Shown here piece by piece: positions 1 through 11,333 of a stretch of 64,000 bases of DNA. The position numbers and the translations under genes are program-made. This DNA comes from Astragalus membranaceus. Taxonomy: Eukaryota; Streptophyta; Magnoliopsida; Fabales; Fabaceae. A model generated the notes under the pieces. The model saw nothing but the letters and a program-made list of their open reading frames with translations, was not told where the DNA came from and made no database searches. The stretch covers positions 31,889,825 through 31,953,824 of the forward strand of contig CM076851.1 in assembly GCA_039519185.1 (NCBI GenBank). The letters are read 5' to 3'. Numbering within the stretch: position 1 is the stretch's first letter; the number at the start of each line of letters is the position of its first letter.

Positions 1-1198
1 CTGTCCCTGGTGATCGTCCCAGTGACATTGAAAAATGACGTGGAACTCTTTAAAAATCCCTTTTGGTGTATAAACAACAGTTTTAAACACGGTAGTGTCA
101 AAATGACTGTTTTGCCCCTAGTGGCCAAAGTTAATGATAAAAGATGCGTAAATGACGAGGATGCCCTTGGTGGCTAGTCAAATGACTGTTTTGCCCCTAG
201 TGGCCAAAGTTAATGATAATGATGTGTAAATGACGAGGATGCCCTTGGTGGTTAGTCAAATGACGTTTTTGCCCTCAGTGGCTAATGTTTGAGGTAAATG
301 ATGTTTATGTGTAAGTGACATTTGGGGCCTGAGTGGCTAAGTGAGGTTAAGGTCTAAGTGGCCTAGTGATGTTGTGTGATGATTATGAATTTGACAGGTG
401 CTGTGCTCCGTGCGAGCAAACAGGTAAGTGATGGGCCACATTGTTGACTGTGATCTGAGTAATTGTGTGATTTTGTGAAGTGAGTGGTGCATGTCATAGA
501 GTCTCATGCCCATATGCATAAAACCCAGTGATGTTTTGAGGCCTGAGTGGCTATGTGATGATGAAGCCTGAGTGGCTAAGCGACGTTTTGTGAAAAGGTA
601 CCTTCATGCATATACCCGCGAGTGGGTTGCATTTTCATAAGCTTACACGACATGAGTTGAGTATTGTACATGATGTGAATGACGACTGTGATGTGGATGT
701 TTAGTGTATTGGATGCTGATTATTCTAGTGTGTAGCCTATGATTAGTCCTTATCATATTTTCTATTATATAGACTGAAATGATGCTCACCCTTTCCTGTT
801 TGAATGTTGCCCCGTGTTGGTAACGTGCAGGTGATTCCCAGTGAAGGTCTTAGCTTCACTTTTGAGTCGAGTCGTCATGCTCTGATATGTAACACTAGGG
901 AGGGGAATGAGCGTTGTTTTAAGTCATTTATGACATGTTGTGGTTATCGGATTTTAGTATTGCAAGCCTGACATAGTGTAATGCCCTTTATGACTAAACT
1001 ATTGAATCTTCGATGTGAAGTTGTATTTTATTTGATAATGACGTTTTGAAGTTATTATAAGACTGTTTTTCGAAAAGCGAGTTATTTGAAGAGTGACGTT
1101 TTAGTGAAGTAAGTGTGACATCCCTTGAGGTGTAATTAAATTTTGAAAACTCTGATATTTTTATTAAACAAATTACCGGGTAAAAAGGGGGTGTTACA
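1..1198 (+). mobile_element. 3' part of the left LTR of a Tekay-type Ty3/gypsy element (window edge truncates it)
   Basis: This stretch aligns with positions 4597-5872, the end of the complete LTR at 3445-5872. Both contain the repeated 'gccctcagtggcta' phrases, the 'catatacccgcgagtgggttg' block and a shared ending in ggtgttaca at 1198. It is therefore the R/U5-proximal part of the left LTR, with its beginning outside the window. There is no credible coding capacity. A normal element would continue with a primer binding site; here the LTR end is joined directly to pol sequence. Confidence 0.88.
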
Positions 1199-3432
1199 TG
1201 AGTTTCCTTGGGCACGTGATTTCTGGTAAAGGTATTGCGGTTGATCCGGCAAAACTAGAAGCAGTGTTGGAGTGGGAGGCTCCGAAGTCCGCAACAGAGA
1301 TTAGAAGCTTTTTGGGTTTGGCTGGGTACTACAGGAGGTTCATCGAGGGTTTTTCCAAGTTGGCCCTTCCGTTGACTCAGTTGACTTGTAAGGGTAAAGT
1401 TTTTGTTTGGGATGCTCGGTGTGAGGAAAGTTTTATGGAACTGAAAAAGAGATTGACAACGTCGCCTGTTCTGACGTTGCCTAATCCGGAGGAACCGTTT
1501 GTTGTATATTGTGACGCTTCGAAGATGGGTCTTGGGGGTGTGCTGATGCAAGATGGGAAAGTCGTTGCGTATGCGTCGAGGCAGTTGCGGGTTCATGAGA
1601 AAAATTACCCTACGCATGATTTGGAATTGGCTGCTGTGGTATTTGTGCTTAATATTTGGAGGCACTACCTTTATGGTTCGAGGTTTGAAGTGTTCAGTGA
1701 TCATAAGAGTCTAAAGTATCTGTTCGATCAGAAAGAGCTGAATATGAGACAGCGTCGGTGGTTGGAGTTCTTGAAGGATTATGACTTTGGTTTGAATTAT
1801 CATCCCGGCAAAGCTAATGTCGTGGCTGATGCTTTAAGCAGGAAGTCTTTGCGTATGTCGGCAATGATGGTGAAGGAATTAGAGTTGATTGGGGAATTCA
1901 GAGATTTGAGTTTGGTTTGTAAAATGACACCTCGCAGTGTCAAGCTGGGAATGTTAAAGATCGATAATGATTTCCTGAGTAGCATCAGAGAGGCTCAGAA
2001 GTCAGATGTCAAGTTAGTAGATTTAATTAATGGGGTTGGTCAATCTGAAGATGAAGATTTCAAATTAGATTCCAGTGGTGTGTTGAGGTTCCGGGGTAGG
2101 ATCTGTGTTCCGGATGATGCGGAGATGAGAAAGGCAATTTTAGAGGAGGGTCACCGTAGCAAGTTGAGTATCCATCCTGGAGCAACGAAAATGTATCATG
2201 ATCTGAAAAAGATGTTTTGGTGGTATGGTATGAAGAGAGACGTGGCACAGTTTGTGTATGCCTGTTTGACCTGTCAAAAGTCGAAGGTTGAACATCAGAA
2301 GCCTGCCGGGTTAATGCAACCGCTGGAGGTTCCAGAGTGGAAATGGGATATCATTGCGATGGATTTTGTGACGGGATTGCCGAATACAGTTAGGGCCTTA
2401 GGGGTCATGACGCTATTTGGGTGATCGTTGATAGGTTAACGAAGTCTGCTCACTTTATTCCTATTAATATCACTTATCCGGTGTCGAGGTTGGCAGAGGT
2501 CTATGTCAAAGAAATTGTGAAGTTGCACGGTGTTCCGAAGAGTATTGTCAGATAGGGATCCAAGGTTCACTTCTGAGTTTTGGACGAGTTTGCAGAAGGA
2601 ATTGGGTTCAAAGCTGAAAATGAGTTCAGCATATCACCCTCAGATAGATGGTCAGTCAGAGAGGACAATTCAGTCGTTAGAAGATTTGTTGAGGGCTTGT
2701 GTCTTGGAACAAAGAGGTTCATGGGATTACTACCTTGCATTGATTGAGTTTACCTATAACAACAGTTACCATTCCAGTATCGGGATGGCACCGTTTGAAG
2801 CATTGTATGGTCGAAAGTGTAGAACGCCATTGTGTTGGTATGAGTCGGGAGAGAGTGTAGTGTTGGGACCGGAGATTGTCCGGGAGACTACAGAGAAAAT
2901 CAAGATGATCCGTGAAAAGATGAAGGCTTCGCAGAATCGTCAGAAGAGTTATCATGACAAGCGGAGGAAAGATTTAGAGTTTCAGGAGGGTGAGCATGTG
3001 TTCTTGAGGGTTTCTCCTATTACCGGTGTTGGTCGAGCGTTGAAATCGAAGAAGCTCACTCCTCGATTTGTTGGTCCTTATCAGATTTCTGAAAGGATCG
3101 GAAATGTGGCTTATAGAGTGGCTTTACCGCCAAATCTTTCGAATTTGCATGACGTGTTTCATGTGTCGCAACTTCGGAAGTATGTTTCGGATCCATCTCA
3201 TGTGATCCATATGGATGATGTAGAGGTACGGGATAATCTCACTGTGGAGACGATGCCCGTACGGATTGTGGATCGTGAAGTGAAAGCGCTTAGAGGCAAA
3301 GAGATTGCATTAGTGAAAGTGGTTTGGCTAGTAGCTGCCGGCGAGAGCATGACTTGGGAGCTAGAGAGCAAGGTGCGAGAGTCCTACCCAGAGTTATTTG
3401 ATCAGGTAAATTTCGAGGACGAAATATTCTAA
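1198..3432 (+). pseudogene. truncated, frameshifted Ty3/gypsy pol (RT end, RNase H, integrase, chromodomain-like tail)
   Basis: The reading frame starts inside the end of reverse transcriptase (FLGHVISGKG) and runs through RNase H (VVYCDASKMGLGGVL). It continues with the integrase zinc finger (H-H-C-C, with CLTCQKSK) and catalytic core, the GPY/F module (FVGPYQIS) and a chromodomain-like tail ending in ESYPELF. Gag, protease and most of RT are missing. Compared with the intact pol at 20309-23761 there is an 8-nt insertion near 2395-2403 (a duplicated ttaggg) and a 2-nt deletion near 2548. The frame is lost between them and then restored. The ATG at 1198 is made by the LTR/pol junction and is not a natural start. 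This is a dead deletion derivative of the same family as the element at 10501-26272. Confidence 0.9.
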
Positions 3433-3444
3433 GTGGGGGAGAGT
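3431..3444 (+). other. polypurine tract of the 1-5872 element
   Basis: The purine-rich run aagtgggggagagt lies between the pol stop and the TG that opens the right LTR. This is the position where plus-strand priming occurs in LTR retrotransposons. The equivalent run in the intact element is at 23760-23773. Confidence 0.75.
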
Positions 3445-5872
3445 TGTAACACCCTAAATATTTAATTAATTTATTTAATTAAGTATTTAGGAATTTAAAT
3501 CAATTAAGTGGATATAATTTAATTATTAAAAATTATATTAATATGTGTAGGTGGTATTAGAAGATGGAGACGCCAAATTAGATGGACTTGGGCTTAAGTG
3601 AGAAGCCCAAGCCCATGAATCATGTCATATGCGAAGTGGCCAAGGCTCCTAGGGGGTTAGGGTTTCTTGGTGAGCATTTGCGAAATTGAGAAGAGAGGAA
3701 GGGAAGAGAAGGGCGCCGTAGAGAGGAAGGGGGAGAAGAGAAGATCGAAAGGTCCAAGGAAGGGAGGGACGTGGATTGTTGCTGTGGTTCCGTTCGTGAT
3801 CGTCTCGAGGGCTCCTACTCTTCGAATTCGAGGTAAGGGGAGTTCTATCAATTTTTATAATGATTCCTATGATAGATCCTAAGTAGTGATGGCCTAGAGT
3901 TAACTATGATCATGATGATGTTTGGCGAATTCATGTCTTGTTGTTGATATATGCGTGATTCTATGTTGTGCTTGGGATGTGTTGAATTTCGATGTTTGAT
4001 AGGTGGCTTTGATGATTTTACATGTGATTATGAGTGGTTGTAATATGGGTTGTGATTGATTATGTGGAAATTTTGAAGAAAACAATGTGTATGTGAAATT
4101 GTGCAAAAATCGTGTTGCTGAAAGTGTCTGGGCGCTGGGCGCCCAGGGGCGCATGTGTGTTGTGTCAGTGTTGCGCGCGTTGCGCCAGGCGCTGGGCGCT
4201 GGGTGCCAGCGCTGGGCGCTGAGCGCCCGTGTGTGTGAGTGTGTGCGTTGCGCTGGGCGCTGGGTGCCCGCGCTGGGCACTGAGCGCCCATGTGTGCGTG
4301 TCTCCGTGTTGCGCTAAGGCGCTGGGCGATGGGCGCCCGTGTGTTGCATATGGGCGTGTTGCGTTTTGCTGGGCGCTGGGCGCCATGTGCCTGGGTGCTG
4401 GGCGCCCATGGCGCCAGTTTTTCAGGATGTTCCCAAAATGTTTTCGAAAACTGTTTTCGCCATATCTTTTGACTCGGGCATCCGTTTTGAACGTTTCAAA
4501 AAGCGTCGTGAAGCATTTTCAATTGTCTATCTGTGTGTCCCATTTTTAAAAATAAAAACTTATAATTTCAGAAGGTTGCTGGGCGTCCAAGTGGCTGTCC
4601 CATGTGGTCGTTGCTGTGACAATGAAAACTCGTTTTGGTGTCTTTAAAAATTCTCTTTTGTGTATAACCAGTGGTTTTAACGATTTAGTGTCAAAAATGA
4701 TGATTTTGACGATGATGCCCTCAGTGGCTAGTTAAATGACTATTTTGCCCTTAGTGGCTAATATTATTTATAATGACGTGTAAAGGACTGTTTTGCCCTT
4801 GGTGGCTAATATTATTTATAATGATGTGTAAATGACGATGATGCCCTCAGTGGCTAGTTAAATGACTATTTTGCCCTTAGTGGCTATTATTATTTATAAT
4901 GACGTGTAAATGACGATGATGCCCTTGGGGGCTAGTAAATGACGTTTTCGCCCTCAGTGGCTATTGTTTGAGTTGATGATGTTTATGTATAAGTGACGAT
5001 GAAACCCAGTGACGTTTGGGGCCCGAAAGGCTAAGTGATGTTAAGGCCTAAAAGGCTAAGTGATGTTGTTGTGTGTAAATTGTGAATTGACAGGTGCTGT
5101 GCCTCTTGTGAGCAAATTGGTAAGTGACGGGTCACATAGTTGACCGTGATTGTGTGATTTGTGCGTGGTGCATGTTATAGTGTCTCATGCATCCCATGTG
5201 CATAAACCCAGTGATGTTTTGAGGCCCAAAAGGCTAAGTGACGATGAGGCCATAATGGCTAAGCGACGTTTGTGAAAAGGTACCTCATGCATATACCCGC
5301 GAGTGGGTTGCATTTCATATGCTTACATGACATAGTGATGAGTTTATGTAGGGAGGTAATTGGTGATTGTGATGTGATTATTCTGGAGCTGTGACTCGAC
5401 TTATTATTTATCATATGATTTATTATATGAATTGAATTGGACTCACCCTTCTGTTTGAATGTTACCCCCATGCGGTAACGTGCAGGTGATTGCGAGTGAA
5501 GGACTAGGTACCTTCACTGATTCGAGTCGAGTCGTCACGCTCTGATATGTAGCACCCAGGGGGGGGGGGGACGAACTTAATGTTATGAATGATTTTGGTT
5601 GTTATGTTTTGTTGACAATTCTGTTTTATTTTGTTATTCTGCTGCGTAGTTGACTTTATTGATGTTAAGTTTTATTGCGATGATAATTGTGGATTTGAGA
5701 TTCTCCTTTTAGTGACGTGCTACGTAATACATGGTTATTATGCTTTTGAGCTGATTTATTGAGAAGTGTGGTTTTTATTGAAGTATGTGTAACATCCTTT
5801 GAGATGAAAAGAAGTTTTGAAAACTCTGAATATTTTTCCAATTAAATTAACGGGTAGAAAAGGGGTGTTACA
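3445..5872 (+). mobile_element. complete right LTR of the truncated Tekay-type element (about 2.43 kb)
   Basis: It opens with tgtaacaccc directly after the polypurine tract and ends in ggggtgttaca, giving canonical TG...CA ends. Its last 1.28 kb matches the left LTR at 1-1198. The start and the 3' half resemble the LTRs at 10501 and 23774, but the middle GC-rich array differs, so it is a sister subfamily. The next five bases (gggga) are the candidate target duplication; its partner is outside the window. ORFs here are by-products of the repeated GGCGC motifs and are not genes. Confidence 0.88.
4128..4425 (+). repeat. GC-rich array of GCTGGGCGC-type motifs inside the LTR
   Basis: About 300 bp of irregularly spaced copies of ctgggcgctgggcgcc-like units, broken by gtgtgtgtgcg-like stretches. 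It is much more GC-rich than the surrounding LTR and full of short inverted GGCGCC palindromes. It lies in the U3-side half of the LTR. A promoter or methylation-related role is only a guess. Confidence 0.7.
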
Positions 5873-5877
5873 GGGGA

Positions 5878-7092
5878 TCCCTCCCCGGTTTCTTCCCCTC
5901 TCCTCTCAGTGCTCCTTCGCCCTGCTGTCGCTATTGACTTCGGTCTGGTTGAGTCTGTTCCTCTGATCCGCGCTTTCTCTGTGTTTCTCTTTTGGATCTG
6001 TTGGATATGTTGTTAAGCGATTTGTATCTCTTCGCGATCTGGATCTGGATAAGTTCTTGCGCCGTCGCCGTTTCGTGGTTGGATCTTCGACTTCGGCTGT
6101 TCCGGTGGCTGTAAATTAATAAAAATGGGTTGGGCGCTGCTTGGGTTGGAACCGCCGTTGGGGGCTCCCTTTCCTCGGATCTGATCTCCTCTGTGACGTC
6201 CACGGCCTCTCCCCCGAGGCGTTGATGGTTGGATCTCCCTGTTGGTGGATCTGCGCGCTTTTGGAGGTACTATGGAGTGCTTCTGTTCGCGGTGGTTTGT
6301 GGCTCTGTTAGCGCAGGGGTTGGTTCTGATGCGGTGTTTTGCGGTGTTTTGCGGTGTTTCACGGTGGTTCACGGTGGTTTGTCTGATGTTCGCAATGGTG
6401 GCTGTCGTTTCGGACTTTGGACCCGCAGTCACGCCTCCTCTCCGTTTGTCGTGGGCACTTCTCCCTGTCGCTCGCGGTTTTGCTTGATTGTGCCACGGTG
6501 TTGGCCGGGGGCGCAAGGCCGCGGTGGTGGTTGGTGGCTCGGCTACCTCGATCAAGCTAGGTGTTGTCGCGGTGTTGGCCGGTAGCACGACTTTGCGATG
6601 GTGGATGGAGTCGCGTCGCCGGATGTCTGGGGGTGTGCTGTCGGTGGGTGCTGATTCGATAGTTTGTACCTTGTCGAACGCCAGATTGCAGTTTGCAGAT
6701 CGCCGGGCTCCTCCCCCTTTGCCTTCTGCTTCTTTGCCCCCTCCCAATCGTCTCCAGGTCTCCACCTCTAACCTCGATGCTTTGTGATGTGCTTAATGTG
6801 AGGATAGCGAGGTGATGCAGGCTGTTGTGGTTTGGAGTGTGAGTTCAGGAGGTGGTGGGTGGAGGTTGTGTGGAGACTCTCAGGTGTTGCCCTCTCCTTT
6901 CGGGTTTTCTGTTCGCCTTAGAATTTCTTCCATTAGAGTTCTATGGTTGTTTATTTTAGAGGCCTTGTTGGGCATTCTATTATTGTCCTTATTACCAAGG
7001 GTTTTGGTCTAGTCCCCCCTTGTGCTTTTTATATCTCTCTTTATTTTATTAATAAATTCGGGCTGACTGCCTGTTTGATTAAAAAAAAAAAC
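5878..7092 (+). mobile_element. poly(A)-terminated GC-rich retro-sequence, possibly a deleted LINE
   Basis: A GC-rich segment, unlike its AT-rich surroundings, begins right after the LTR. It ends with a 3'-UTR-like stretch (taataaattcgggctg) and a run of ten A at 7081-7092. That layout is typical of plant LINE 3' ends or of a retroposed transcript. No reverse transcriptase or endonuclease is present. The minus-strand ORF at 6013-6765 is compositional and shows no family features. A short internal array of gcggtgtttt units lies near 6331-6380. Confidence 0.4.
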
Positions 7093-7289
7093 TATATAGA
7101 ATCAAAATCAGAAGAACAGAGGAAGAATACGTAAGCAATACCTTGGACGAATTTTTTTCACTGCTAAATATAAAGAACAGAGGAAGATGGTGGATTTGGG
7201 GTTTTTTGTTTTTTCGATTTGAGATGAGAACGAAGAGAGAAGGAGCGATGGTGGATTTGGGGTTTTTTGTTAGGGTATTTTGGTAAATT

Positions 7290-7513
7290 AACATAAAACT
7301 AGCATGGGCCGTCCGACGCTAATCTTATCACTTTTTGGCGTCGCATATCTTATCACGTAGCGTGGGCCTAGCCGACGCTAATCTGTATCTCCTTGCGTCA
7401 AATATCATTTTTTGCTTAGCGTGGGCTTAGCCGGCGCTAATCTGACGCTATTAGCGTCCGTGTCGGGGGCCGACGCTACCAAATGGACGCTAAATTGAAG
7501 TTTTCTAGTAGTG
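7290..7513 (-). mobile_element. terminus of a CACTA transposon with subterminal repeats
   Basis: Read on the minus strand, this begins CACTACTAGAAAAC at 7513. It is followed by repeated units related to ttagcgtgggcctagccgac, the expected subterminal repeats of an En/Spm-type element. It interrupts the copia gag frame just after its AKKKDFKA stretch. The opposite terminus is not recognisable in the window, so the element is partial or rearranged on its left side. Confidence 0.6.
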
Positions 7514-7725
7514 TGTGCTTTGAAGTCTTTCTTCTTCGCCTCCCTGTGTGTTGCTCCATGCGCATCAGTGGGTCTCTCTGGCAATGGCTCCAAGTCGGTT
7601 GAAACGATTTCTAGCACATCTTGAAATCCAAACCGAATCCTCATTTGCTTGCACCAATTTTCATAATTATTTCCATCAAACATAGGAGGAGAACCAGAAA
7701 AATTGTTTAGTATATTGTTTATCAT
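7514..7725 (-). pseudogene. N-terminal fragment of Ty1/copia gag
   Basis: The minus-strand frame begins MINNILNNFSG and contains PPMFDGNNYENWCKQMR and EAKKKDFKA. These match the conserved N-terminal part (DUF4219/UBN2-type) of copia gag proteins. Only about 70 codons remain before the CACTA terminus at 7513 cuts the frame. A primer binding site lies just upstream at 7757-7770, consistent with a 5' end of a copia element on the minus strand. Confidence 0.8.
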
Positions 7726-7756
7726 CTTGAAGCGTTCTTTCCTTGGATCGTAATCA

Positions 7757-8075
7757 GCTCTTAGATACCAAATGTTGGAGCAAGAGTTTCTTGATTGTGT
7801 AATTGAACAATGAAAAATAAAATGTAATTCATTTCACAAGTGTTTAGAAATGATTCTGAAAATCATATTTTATTAATTTCCCTTAGGCTATTTATACAAC
7901 AGTACTTAGAGTAACAAACTTAACTGTCAAACTGGTGAATTACAACACATTTAACACTTTAGACTTTCAACAGTACTCTAATAGAATAGAGTTACAGCTC
8001 TTACAACATTCAGTGCTACAGCACTGCTAACAACATCTGATGCTAATGACAACACATTTAACACTTTAGACTTTA
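7757..8075 (-). mobile_element. primer binding site and 5' LTR of a copia element (minus strand)
   Basis: On the minus strand a TGGTATCTAAGAGC sequence (7757-7770) resembles the initiator-Met tRNA primer site TGGTATCAGAGC. Just before it a CA dinucleotide at 7773 closes the LTR. The LTR carries a TATA-like tataaata near 7890 and repeated aacacatttaacactttagac blocks near 7943 and 8050. The outer LTR border is uncertain, around 8060-8080. Confidence 0.55.
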
Positions 8076-8119
8076 AAAAAAAATTGAAAGTGAATAATGA
8101 GATAAAATATGATAGGGTA

Positions 8120-9157
8120 TTAGTAGTCATCAGATATAAAGCCCAAAGAATAATCCTCTGGAATAATCTTCATTTCTGGCTTAGGTGAGCGGTGAAGTTT
8201 CACCAAATCCTTTACCATTGTTAAGTCTACTCCTGCAGTGGAAATAACCTCAAAGTCAGCAACATCAGCACCATTATTGATACCCTTCTCCAGCTCAATA
8301 GCAACAGCAATCAAAGTAGGAAATCTAGAGGGTTCAACCTTAAACAATTCCACACTAGAAGTCAAATACTTGAAAAACTGAGGAAATGGGTGAGAGTCAA
8401 CAACTGCACGTGCATCATTTAAATTGTTTACCTCTCTTGAAACACGAGTGTCACGAAGGACGGGAGATTTAGCCTTAACCAACAAATCATTCATAAGAGT
8501 GAGTGCACGCGTCTCACAATCACACCAAGATAACTTATTGCACAAATATTGACAAACACGACCAATTCTTGTTGTATGATCTCTTTGATTTGAGGAAGCA
8601 CTCACTAGAAATCTAATTGCATCTGCACGAAGATATGAACTAGAACCAAGCATAGTTGTTATTGCATTTGCTCTTCGGAAATCAAATGGAATATCCAACT
8701 TAGTATCAGGGTCACATCCAGCTATCTCTTGTAGTTCACAAATATGACTAGACATGAAGGTTTTATAGCTCACTTCATCGGTAGTTTTTTTGAAGAGGTG
8801 AAGGATGCAACATGCAAAGTAGACAAGAATTGTAGGCATGTCCATTAAAGGGATCTCATTCTCTTCTAGACATGCCAAGGATGTTAAACACACCAAATGT
8901 GGTCTGACACCTATTTCATTCAAAGCTGCCTCTATAGAGCTTCTGAGATCGGTAAAAATGTCGCATAACATAGATCCCACGTAAGCACAAAGCTCAGTGT
9001 TATTCTCAGACATGGTTGCCTCATTATATGCCAAAGTAAAAGATGTGCCTCTCATATCTAGATTTGAGATATAGAAGTTGCAGTCACTCAAGTTTCGTAT
9101 TGCAAAATGCATATCTAATTGCTTGGTTGAGGTTAGTATCAGGAGTGGGTGAGACAT
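8120..9157 (-). CDS. orphan intronless ORF 1, 345 aa, paralogue of 31539-32636; candidate viral nucleocapsid-like relic
   Basis: A single uninterrupted frame of 345 codons. There is an in-frame stop nine bases before the ATG, so this start is firm if the gene is expressed. I recognise no standard plant domain. It aligns along almost its whole length with the ORF at 31539-32636, at roughly half identity by eye. Shared blocks are DMPTILVYFACC (about residues 106-117), SYKTFMSS versus NYKTFMSS, LDIPFDFRRANAI and VCQYLCN. There is no signal peptide or obvious membrane helix. The all-alpha look, the size, the single exon and the position among mobile debris suggest a domesticated or decaying nucleocapsid-type gene from a negative-strand RNA virus. 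That is inference only; a legume-specific gene family is the alternative. Confidence 0.6.
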   Translation of the reverse strand: MSHPLLILTSTKQLDMHFAIRNLSDCNFYISNLDMRGTSFTLAYNEATMSENNTELCAYVGSMLCDIFTDLRSSIEAALNEIGVRPHLVCLTSLACLEENEIPLMDMPTILVYFACCILHLFKKTTDEVSYKTFMSSHICELQEIAGCDPDTKLDIPFDFRRANAITTMLGSSSYLRADAIRFLVSASSNQRDHTTRIGRVCQYLCNKLSWCDCETRALTLMNDLLVKAKSPVLRDTRVSREVNNLNDARAVVDSHPFPQFFKYLTSSVELFKVEPSRFPTLIAVAIELEKGINNGADVADFEVISTAGVDLTMVKDLVKLHRSPKPEMKIIPEDYSLGFISDDY

Positions 9158-9301
9158 TCTTTTTCACTTTAGATAGATAGCCAGAAGTGAAGTTTTGGAT
9201 ATTATTTATTTAGATATTTATAGCCAGAGAGAAGAGAAAAAAGAGTGGAAGATGAAAAATTTGAATATTAAAAACTCTTGAGAGAGAGAGATTTTCCGCA
9301 C

Positions 9302-9377
9302 ATTGTGGTCCTATCCGGCTCGAGGGATTAGTCTCTGCAGTTGCGCGCAGATGATACCCAGTTTACACCAAAAAAAA
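9302..9377 (+). mobile_element. 3' end fragment of a SINE
   Basis: The block gtggtcctatccggctcgag followed by ggattagtctctgcag and a short A-run closely matches the SINE interrupted at 10500/26278. The tRNA-derived head is missing, so this is a 5'-truncated copy. Confidence 0.6.
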
Positions 9378-9535
9378 TGTGAACATTTAACCGTCTTTAT
9401 TATTCTTTTTAGCTTTTTTTGATTGAAGTTTAAAAGTTTATGAGCATATATAAGATATTTTAGGGTGAGAAGATGACGTCTAGTCAATACAGAGAAACCT
9501 ATTTGGTTCTTTGAGTAGTTACCTAGAAACATACA

Positions 9536-10033
9536 TTTACCTCACCCAAAAGATTAGTGGGAATTTGAACCTACGACCCGTCGGATACAAATTCTATCAT
9601 AAATATAGTAAAATATTTGAACATTTCTCCATTTAAGCCAAAAGGTTAAAAAAACTGACACTGCCTTGGGAAACACGACTTAAGCGAACAGACAGGGCGA
9701 AAAAATATTAACAAATGCTCTGTTTGGTAAAAATAGCAAATAGCAGATTAGGGGATAACAAATAAGCTAACTTATTGTGGGTGAGATCTCAGTCATAATG
9801 ACAGAGAAAATCTTCTGACTCCTTTGAGCACATTCAAAGGAAAATATAATTATCTCACTCCAAGGGACTAATGGAGACTTAAACTCGCGACCTGTTAGAT
9901 ACAAATTATGTCATACTCTACTTAGATTAAAAAAAGATTAAACATTTTTTCGTGAAAGCCAAAAGGTTAAAAAAATTGACACTATCTTGGGATGCACGCC
10001 TTTTGCGAAAAGACAAAGAGAAAAAATATTAAT
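9536..10033 (+). repeat. two diverged copies of a ~190-bp repeat
   Basis: Positions about 9536-9718 and 9837-10033 align. Both contain a 'gatacaaatt' block, an 'aagccaaaaggttaaaaaaa' block and a 'gacaaagagaaaaaatatta'-like ending. A weaker match extends upstream of each. There is no coding content. Family unknown. Confidence 0.55.
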
Positions 10034-10039
10034 AATGTA

Positions 10040-10337
10040 TAGGGTCAAAGATATTTTTGGTCCCTATAAAATTTGCAACATTTGTTTTTAGTCTCTTTCA
10101 AAAAATTCACTCACTTTTAGTACTCATATTTTCCTCCATTAGTTTTGAGTCCCTCATGACATGACTTTTAATAGCGCTTAGAAGCGCTACTATAAAAGGA
10201 AAAAAATTGTTATTTAAAGTCATTGGGACTAAAAGGATTGACAGATGAAAATGTGGAGACTAAAAGTGAGTAAATATTTTTATAGATATTAAAAGAAATT
10301 ACAAATTTTATAAGGATCAAAGCCATATTTAACTCTG
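10040..10337. mobile_element. degenerate inverted-repeat MITE
   Basis: The left end (agggtcaaagatatttttgg, then tccctataaaatttg) matches the reverse complement of the right end (ccttataaaatttgtaa...) over tens of bases with mismatches. The inner parts also mirror each other (ttcactcacttttag near 10108; ctaaaagtgagtaa near 10260). There is no coding capacity. A small perfect hairpin around tagcgcttagaagcgcta lies near 10170. No clear target duplication remains. Confidence 0.55.
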
Positions 10338-10370
10338 AAGTATATACGAAATGTATGAATCATTTTATTT

Positions 10371-10500
10371 TACAGAAAAACACATTTAAGTGAGCATCGA
10401 ATCTTCCAGCTTAACCAATGTTCTGGGTTCAAATCCAACCTTGGGAATATAGCAGCGTTAAATTTCTTGTGGGATAGCTTTACCACCTATTGTGGTCCTA
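10371..10500 (+). mobile_element. 5' part of a tRNA-derived SINE (continues at 26278)
   Basis: The block contains a Pol III B-box-like gggttcaaatc at about 10425. It is preceded by tacagaaaaa (10371-10380), which recurs at 26350-26359 as the probable SINE target duplication. The body stops exactly at 10500, where the Tekay-type element begins, and resumes at 26278 with ctcggctcgaggg. Joined mentally, the SINE is about 190 bp. Confidence 0.7.
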
Positions 10501-11317
10501 TGTAACGCCCAAATATTTAATTAAATATTTAGGTATTCAATTATTTATTTATTTATTTAATTAGTGTAATTATATTAATGTTGGACTGAGAGGTGCGCAT
10601 TTGGGTTTTAGGTGATGGCGTTAGTGATCGGGCTTGAGGAAGCCCGTGATCCAAGCCCACTAGCTAGGCGAATGGGTGAGGCGCCTAGGCTAGGGTGTGC
10701 CTCATTTTGCGAATTGCTTGGAGAAAGAAACAAGAGAGAAATTGCGAAGAGGAGAAAAAGAGAGAAGGAGGGCGGCGCAAATCCCAAGGAGGAGAAGAAG
10801 ATTTCGCGAATCCCAAGGAGAGAAGGGAAGCCGTGTTGCTGAAGTTCTGTTGGTGATTCATCTCCAGGGTTTTCTATTCCTACGAATTAAGGTAAGGGTG
10901 GGTCTCATCTTCCTCTATAATTGGGTCTTATGATGGGTATTAGGGTAGGGCTTAGACCTATGTTGCCATGATCTTGTGTGATTGTTTGATTTGTAGTTGA
11001 TTGAAACCCTTGATTTATGGTTATTACGAAATTGATGTTGTGGTGATGAATATTACGAAATTGATGTTTGATGATGATTATTATGAAATTGGTGTTGATG
11101 GTGATTATGATGAAATTGGTGTTTTTGATGTTGTCATGGATGTATATGAGATGTTGGTGAATTTTGTGGTTGATGTTCAAGTCCTAGGCGCCTTAGGCGC
11201 CATTGTTGTTGCCAATTTTGTGATTTGTTGTTGTGCTGAAAACGGCGCCCTGCTCCTGGGCGCCATGTTGCTGTCTGTGTTGCGTCCCTGTGTTGCTGTC
11301 TGGGCGCCATGGGCGCG
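10501..11317 (+). mobile_element. 5' LTR, first part
   Basis: Nearly identical to 23774-24607 of the 3' LTR. The similarity stops at gggcgcg (11311-11317), exactly where the CACTA terminus begins, and resumes at 17718. Short ORFs here recur in the 3' LTR and carry no gene signature. Confidence 0.92.
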
Positions 11318-11333
11318 CACTACAAGAAAATCG

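Noticed and set aside
4028..4549. Several overlapping ORFs in the GGCGC array
   Set aside because: They translate the repeat (AQRPAPSA, LGAGCPRWA) in all frames inside an LTR.
6013..6765. 250-codon minus-strand ORF in GC-rich DNA
   Set aside because: No domain or motif, several overlapping frames are equally open, and composition explains it; the stretch ends in a poly(A)-tailed retro-sequence on the plus strand.
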